Assembly (NCBI GenBank): GCA_021852265.1 | Contig: JAJZNV010000022.1 | Coordinates: 1 to 45,516 of the forward strand | Length of the DNA: 45,516 bases | Source of the DNA: Nanobdellota archaeon | Lineage (GTDB): Archaea > Nanobdellota > Nanobdellia > Parvarchaeales > Parvarchaeaceae | Direction of reading: 5' to 3' | Shown here: positions 42,249 through 45,516 of the stretch, piece by piece | Layout: every line of letters begins with the position of its first letter | How positions within the stretch are numbered: the first letter of the stretch is position 1 | Program-made: the position numbers and the translations under genes | The notes under the pieces: model-generated | What the model saw: only the letters and a program-made list of their open reading frames with translations | Told to the model about the DNA's origin: nothing | The model's database searches: none

Positions 42249-42323
42249 TGGGGCGGCTGGGATTTGAACCCAGAATCTCCGGCACCCGAAACCGGAATCA
42301 TAACCAAGTTAGACTACTGCCCC
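42249..42323 (-). tRNA. tRNA-Pro (CGG)
   Basis: A 75-base gene. The acceptor GGGGCAG/CCGCCCC has one A-C mismatch at position 6, the T-stem CTGGG/CCCAG is perfect around TTCAAAT, and the anticodon stem CCGGT/GCCGG encloses TTCGGGT, giving anticodon CGG. Discriminator A. No intron and no CCA. AT-rich TATA-like sequence lies 25-45 bases upstream. Confidence 0.88.
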
Positions 42324-42384
42324 GCTTGATATTAGACTATAGCGTTATTTTCATTTATTAATCTATAAACTTTGAATCTAGATT

Positions 42385-43398
42385 TCAAGTTGCTACGGTG
42401 ATATTTTTCTTCTCGTATTTTGGGTACATCCCGGGTTTCATGACCACGCTGTCGGTCTTTACTGCCAAGCCTTTTCCGCCGTTAAGTATGTCTTTAGATG
42501 ATAAAATTGCTTTTCCCAGCCCGATGAGCTCCCCCTTCAATGTCGAAAGAGATAGAGTCTCGCCCGACTCAAAATTATTTAGTTTTACTATTCCTGGGAC
42601 CGCTAGAGGAGAACCGTGGCAGATTACGTCAACTGCACTATCGGATATGTACACCTTCGGGAGGAAATCAACTGCAGTTTCTATATTTTGAAACGCATAG
42701 GATATGAGCGCTTCATCATTTTCTTTTTCATAGTAATACATTGCGTCTTCAAGGTCCTGAAGGGTTACCAGATTGTTTTTCTCTGAGAGGGTAGACACCT
42801 TTGTCCTTCTTAATTCCACCATGTTTGCCCCGACACCAAGTTTATCTCCCAGATCGGAGATGAATTTACGTATATATGTCCCAGATTGCACGCCTATCTT
42901 AAACAGGACATTTTTATCTACTATGTCGATTATTTCGGAATAATATATCTCACGTTCTCTATACTGACGCTTAACACTAGATCTCACGGGTGGCAGCTGC
43001 ATTATCTTCCCTCTGAAATTTTCGAATGTTTTCTTAAGTTTTTCTTCTTCTACTTCTTTATGCAGGTGCATCAAAGCAACATACTCCTTGCCGCCGAAAA
43101 GAAGTACGGATATAACTTTATTTGCGTTATTAATGGCGAGTGGCAATAAACCAGTAACGTTTGGGTCGAGTGTGCCGGAATAACCCACTTTCGTGACGCC
43201 TAAAGGGGAGATAAGTTTTTTGGCAATTGCAGCAGCGGTCTTGGACCTTGCATGCGGCGGTTTGTCGAGAAGGATAAAACCCGAATCAATTCTCTGCTTT
43301 AGAGTGCGCTTTTCCGGATAAAAACCGTACTTATCATCGGTAGTTTCGTTGTATAATGTAAAGGTCTCGTGTTTTACATTCTCTATTGGAAGTTTCAT
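42385..43398 (-). CDS. cbf5: tRNA/rRNA pseudouridine synthase Cbf5
   Basis: Catalytic subunit of H/ACA guide RNPs and also active on tRNA U55. The 337 residues include FILLDKPPHARSKTAAA, the catalytic loop VGYSGTLDPNVTGLLP (Asp near 78), LPPVRSSVKRQYREREIY, SGTYIRKFISDLGDKLG and a C-terminal PUA domain (YISDSAVDVICHGSPLAVPGI through KTDSVVMKPGMYP). The usual GHSGTLD is GYSGTLD here. It lies downstream of CMP kinase, a common archaeal neighbour. Confidence 0.94.
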   Translation of the reverse strand: MKLPIENVKHETFTLYNETTDDKYGFYPEKRTLKQRIDSGFILLDKPPHARSKTAAAIAKKLISPLGVTKVGYSGTLDPNVTGLLPLAINNANKVISVLLFGGKEYVALMHLHKEVEEEKLKKTFENFRGKIMQLPPVRSSVKRQYREREIYYSEIIDIVDKNVLFKIGVQSGTYIRKFISDLGDKLGVGANMVELRRTKVSTLSEKNNLVTLQDLEDAMYYYEKENDEALISYAFQNIETAVDFLPKVYISDSAVDVICHGSPLAVPGIVKLNNFESGETLSLSTLKGELIGLGKAILSSKDILNGGKGLAVKTDSVVMKPGMYPKYEKKNITVAT

Positions 43399-43431
43399 CC
43401 CTATTCTAAACCTACATTAATTAAAACCTTA

Positions 43432-43992
43432 TCAAATAGCCCGTTTGCGCTTGTCTATATAACCGAGACAAAGGTCCCTTAATTCATCAATGGAAAAATC
43501 CGACGAATTTACTACAAGATCGAATGGCATTAAGTCCTCTCCTCCTATTTTGATTTTATAGAGATTGAAATATATTTTTGAGGAGAGTTTATCTTTTTCT
43601 TTCATAAATCTAAGTGCAGAATCGTAATCTATACTGTCACGCTCTGATACCCTGCGAGCCCTTGTTTCTAGACCTACCTTAAGATATATTTTTATCGCGT
43701 CCCTATCCTTTACTTTCCATGAGGCCACCCAACTGTCAAGAACAATATTGTCATGCGTTTTTACGTACTTTAGTATAAAATTATCGAGCAGCCTGTCATA
43801 TTTAGGGTGTTTGAGTCGGAATTTTATCGCATCCAGGCCTTTCTGCGATTCCCAATATTCGAACTCTTTTGGAGGCATAAACTCCCTCAATTTTGTACTG
43901 CCAGAGAAGTACTCCATGCCAAGTGCTGAACTTAGCCCTTTTGCTAGAGTCGACTTACCAGATGCAGTAAGTCCAGATATTATTATCTTCAT
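43432..43992 (-). CDS. cmk: Cytidylate kinase (archaeal type)
   Basis: Phosphorylates CMP and dCMP. The 186 residues begin MKIIISGLTASGKSTLAKGL (Walker A), with FSGSTKLREFM, NIVLDSWVASWKVKDRDAIKIYLKV (lid and base region), RARRVSERD and the C-terminal KIKIGGEDLMPFDLVVNSSD, which follow the archaeal Cmk order. A frame opening at 44076 overlaps the aglB end by 76 bases; the ATG at 43992, nine bases after the aglB stop, fits the family start. Confidence 0.85.
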   Translation of the reverse strand: MKIIISGLTASGKSTLAKGLSSALGMEYFSGSTKLREFMPPKEFEYWESQKGLDAIKFRLKHPKYDRLLDNFILKYVKTHDNIVLDSWVASWKVKDRDAIKIYLKVGLETRARRVSERDSIDYDSALRFMKEKDKLSSKIYFNLYKIKIGGEDLMPFDLVVNSSDFSIDELRDLCLGYIDKRKRAI

Positions 43993-44000
43993 AAAATTAT

Positions 44001-45516
44001 CTAAGGTATTTGGGTATTTGCTATAAGCGTACTGTTCTGCGAGAAAACTGCTGGTAGGTAGCTTAAGTTTGCGCAATAGTTAGTGGCGGATTCATCGACA
44101 GAACACTGTTGTTGCTGTAGCATATAGGCGCTGAGGGCCGTGTAATTTATTTTATAGACGTTTATATTCGTAAGAACCTGGTTTGATATACTCAATATCG
44201 AATTAACCGGCAGGTTATCGGTGAATGCAAGTGAGAATCCTGGAACTGTCTCATTCAAAAGGTAAAGCTTTGTGAAAAGCGTGTTGAGCGATTTCTCTGG
44301 CATGAACAGCAGCCCTGGCGAGTTACCATAATACGAGAGAGGAATCTGTGCTACTGCATATCCGCCTGGGAGATTTTGGTAGCCACCCAGATGAAGATTC
44401 GCTGTGTTATTTGCATTAAGCATCATCACTGCACCAGGTATCGCACTCTGGCTAGCATTCGCTATTCCACACCCGATACTGTATGCGCACATATATCGCA
44501 ATGGCAGGATGCTGCTGACCTGCTGAGTTAGCTCGTTATATACTACTCCGTATGGAGGTCCTTGTGTATAAGTGCTATTTGTGTAATTAAACGGTATTAT
44601 TGCTTCTACTAGCAACGTGTTAGATGCACTCCACGGCACTCCATTTATGACCATATTCGCTTCGAGAGGGGCAACGCCCGTATTATTTCCGCCAAAAACG
44701 GCTATATATTGGTAATCTCCTGCGGAGATGGTTCCTTGGTTATGTGCAACTTGGGATTCACCAAAAGGTGTAAACTGTGTGTAGTTCAGGGCTATTGTTG
44801 AGATTGCCGAGAACTTTTCAACCTCACTTCCGCTTATAACCGCGTATGTCGGCCTGTGCATGAAATTAAGGAATGTAGCATACTGATAAGGTGAAGTAGC
44901 CTCAAAAAAGTATTTAGCAATCATCGATTGAAAGCCGTACGAATTACTCCCGTCTGCAACTGTAGTCCTATTAGCTATTGCTTCCTCCCAATAACCATAA
45001 TCCCACCATGAAAGCAGCGTCGAATTTACTGGCGTATTATAATTTATCCATTGCATGGTAGGCCCCCATAGTGCTAACCCGCTACCACTCTGTTGTGATG
45101 CGATATATGACGTATTAAGGCTTGAGTTCAAATCTACTGCTATAACCAAAAATGCAACTATGATTATTATACTGCTTATCGTCCACATCAATGATTTGTG
45201 GCTCCTAAATGTTTTCATAGTACGGCGCACCAACACTGCAGGAACGAGCACTGCCGCAAACGGCACAACTATAACACCGACGAAACCTACTCCTTCAAGC
45301 AATTGATTCTCCAGATTTGAGAATAACATGGCTAACAGGAAGAATATGAAGGCAACCATGTATATTTTACTTGTCTTTTCGGCGTAGTCTATCTTATCAA
45401 ACGCCATTGCAAGAATGAACACAATCACTATGCCGAATAGACCGTATTTGTAGTAATTGGAGGTCTGGTTCGACAAGAAAAGCGATACTGCCAGCATGAT
45501 TGAAACGAGAGTTAAA
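44001..45516 (-). CDS. aglB: Dolichyl-phosphooligosaccharide--protein oligosaccharyltransferase AglB, C-terminal part
   Basis: N-glycosylation enzyme that moves lipid-linked glycans onto Asn in N-x-S/T. The frame is open through the window edge, so the N-terminal membrane domain is missing. Visible are several membrane spans (KYGLFGIVIVFILAMAF, IYMVAFIFFLLAML, VGVIVVPFAAVLVPAVLV, MWTISSIIIIVAFLVIAV), then the soluble domain opening with LLSWWDYGYWEEAIANRTT, the WWDYG signature of STT3/AglB. The C-terminal part is rich in sequons. It is directly upstream of cmk and cbf5. Confidence 0.92.
   Translation of the reverse strand, partial: LTLVSIMLAVSLFLSNQTSNYYKYGLFGIVIVFILAMAFDKIDYAEKTSKIYMVAFIFFLLAMLFSNLENQLLEGVGFVGVIVVPFAAVLVPAVLVRRTMKTFRSHKSLMWTISSIIIIVAFLVIAVDLNSSLNTSYIASQQSGSGLALWGPTMQWINYNTPVNSTLLSWWDYGYWEEAIANRTTVADGSNSYGFQSMIAKYFFEATSPYQYATFLNFMHRPTYAVISGSEVEKFSAISTIALNYTQFTPFGESQVAHNQGTISAGDYQYIAVFGGNNTGVAPLEANMVINGVPWSASNTLLVEAIIPFNYTNSTYTQGPPYGVVYNELTQQVSSILPLRYMCAYSIGCGIANASQSAIPGAVMMLNANNTANLHLGGYQNLPGGYAVAQIPLSYYGNSPGLLFMPEKSLNTLFTKLYLLNETVPGFSLAFTDNLPVNSILSISNQVLTNINVYKINYTALSAYMLQQQQCSVDESATNYCANLSYLPAVFSQNSTLIANTQIP

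Noticed and set aside
43993-44076. N-terminal extension of CMP kinase to 44076
   Set aside because: It overlaps the aglB coding end and adds residues with no family counterpart before the P-loop.
1-45516. CRISPR arrays, insertion sequences, prophage or toxin-antitoxin modules
   Set aside because: No regularly spaced repeats, transposase or integrase motifs were found by reading; the homing endonuclease is the only mobile-type gene seen.

Overview
The window is an archaeal chromosome segment. Archaeal-only or archaeal-type genes include Rpo11 (rpoL), Rpo4 (rpoF), ribosomal protein L21e, Cbf5, TrmY, a UPF0200 kinase, a DUF655 protein, an S26B-type signal peptidase and an AglB oligosaccharyltransferase. 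The 16S rRNA has archaeal ends. Many genes have a TATA box 24-29 bases upstream of the start codon and no leader. The compact layout, standalone 16S gene, DnaK system and tRNA introns suggest a small-genome lineage of the DPANN/ARMAN (Micrarchaeota-like) kind. That placement is an inference and was not tested by phylogeny.

Layout. 1-6.6 kb is a glycan island on the minus strand: a GT4 glycosyltransferase (cut by the window edge), GalU, UDP-glucose dehydrogenase, a UDP-glucuronate decarboxylase-like SDR and a GT2 enzyme, with a divergent alkaline-phosphatase-superfamily gene. Together they look able to make UDP-glucose, UDP-glucuronate and UDP-xylose. 6.6-8.7 kb holds hisS behind an orphan protein and a winged-helix regulator whose frame is broken at an A6 run. 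8.8-12.3 kb holds an unrecognised 439-residue protein and two tandem GHMP sugar kinases. 12.3-18.9 kb is a four-gene PrkA/PrkA/DUF444/SpoVR operon. 19.0-21.6 kb is a mutase, nucleotidyltransferase and GNAT operon that resembles a eukaryote-style route to UDP-GlcNAc. 21.8-23.0 kb is an unknown two-gene operon. 23.0-23.9 kb is an intron-bearing tRNA-Asp whose 5' half and promoter lie inside the 3' end of a LAGLIDADG homing endonuclease gene.

24-31.9 kb carries a sequon-rich surface protein, a GT4 enzyme, grpE-dnaK-dnaJ, a possible SecB-like protein, UPF0200, signal peptidase and rpo11. 32-34.3 kb is a class II ribonucleotide reductase. 34.5-36.0 kb is a standalone 16S rRNA with a processing stem. 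36.3-39.4 kb is on the plus strand: TrmY, an Mqo-like FAD enzyme and a GH1 glycosidase. 39.4-45.5 kb returns to the minus strand: a GT2 enzyme, a peroxiredoxin fold without its catalytic Cys, tRNA-Trp (40-nt intron), DUF655, rpo4, rpl21e, tRNA-Leu with an A34 anticodon, tRNA-Pro, cbf5, CMP kinase and aglB (cut by the window edge).

The glycan genes at both ends fit an N-glycosylated cell surface. The most unusual items are the endonuclease/tRNA-Asp overlap, the tRNA-Leu(AAG) reading, the GNA1-like UDP-GlcNAc operon, the frameshifted regulator and several orphan families. No CRISPR array, insertion sequence or prophage was seen.
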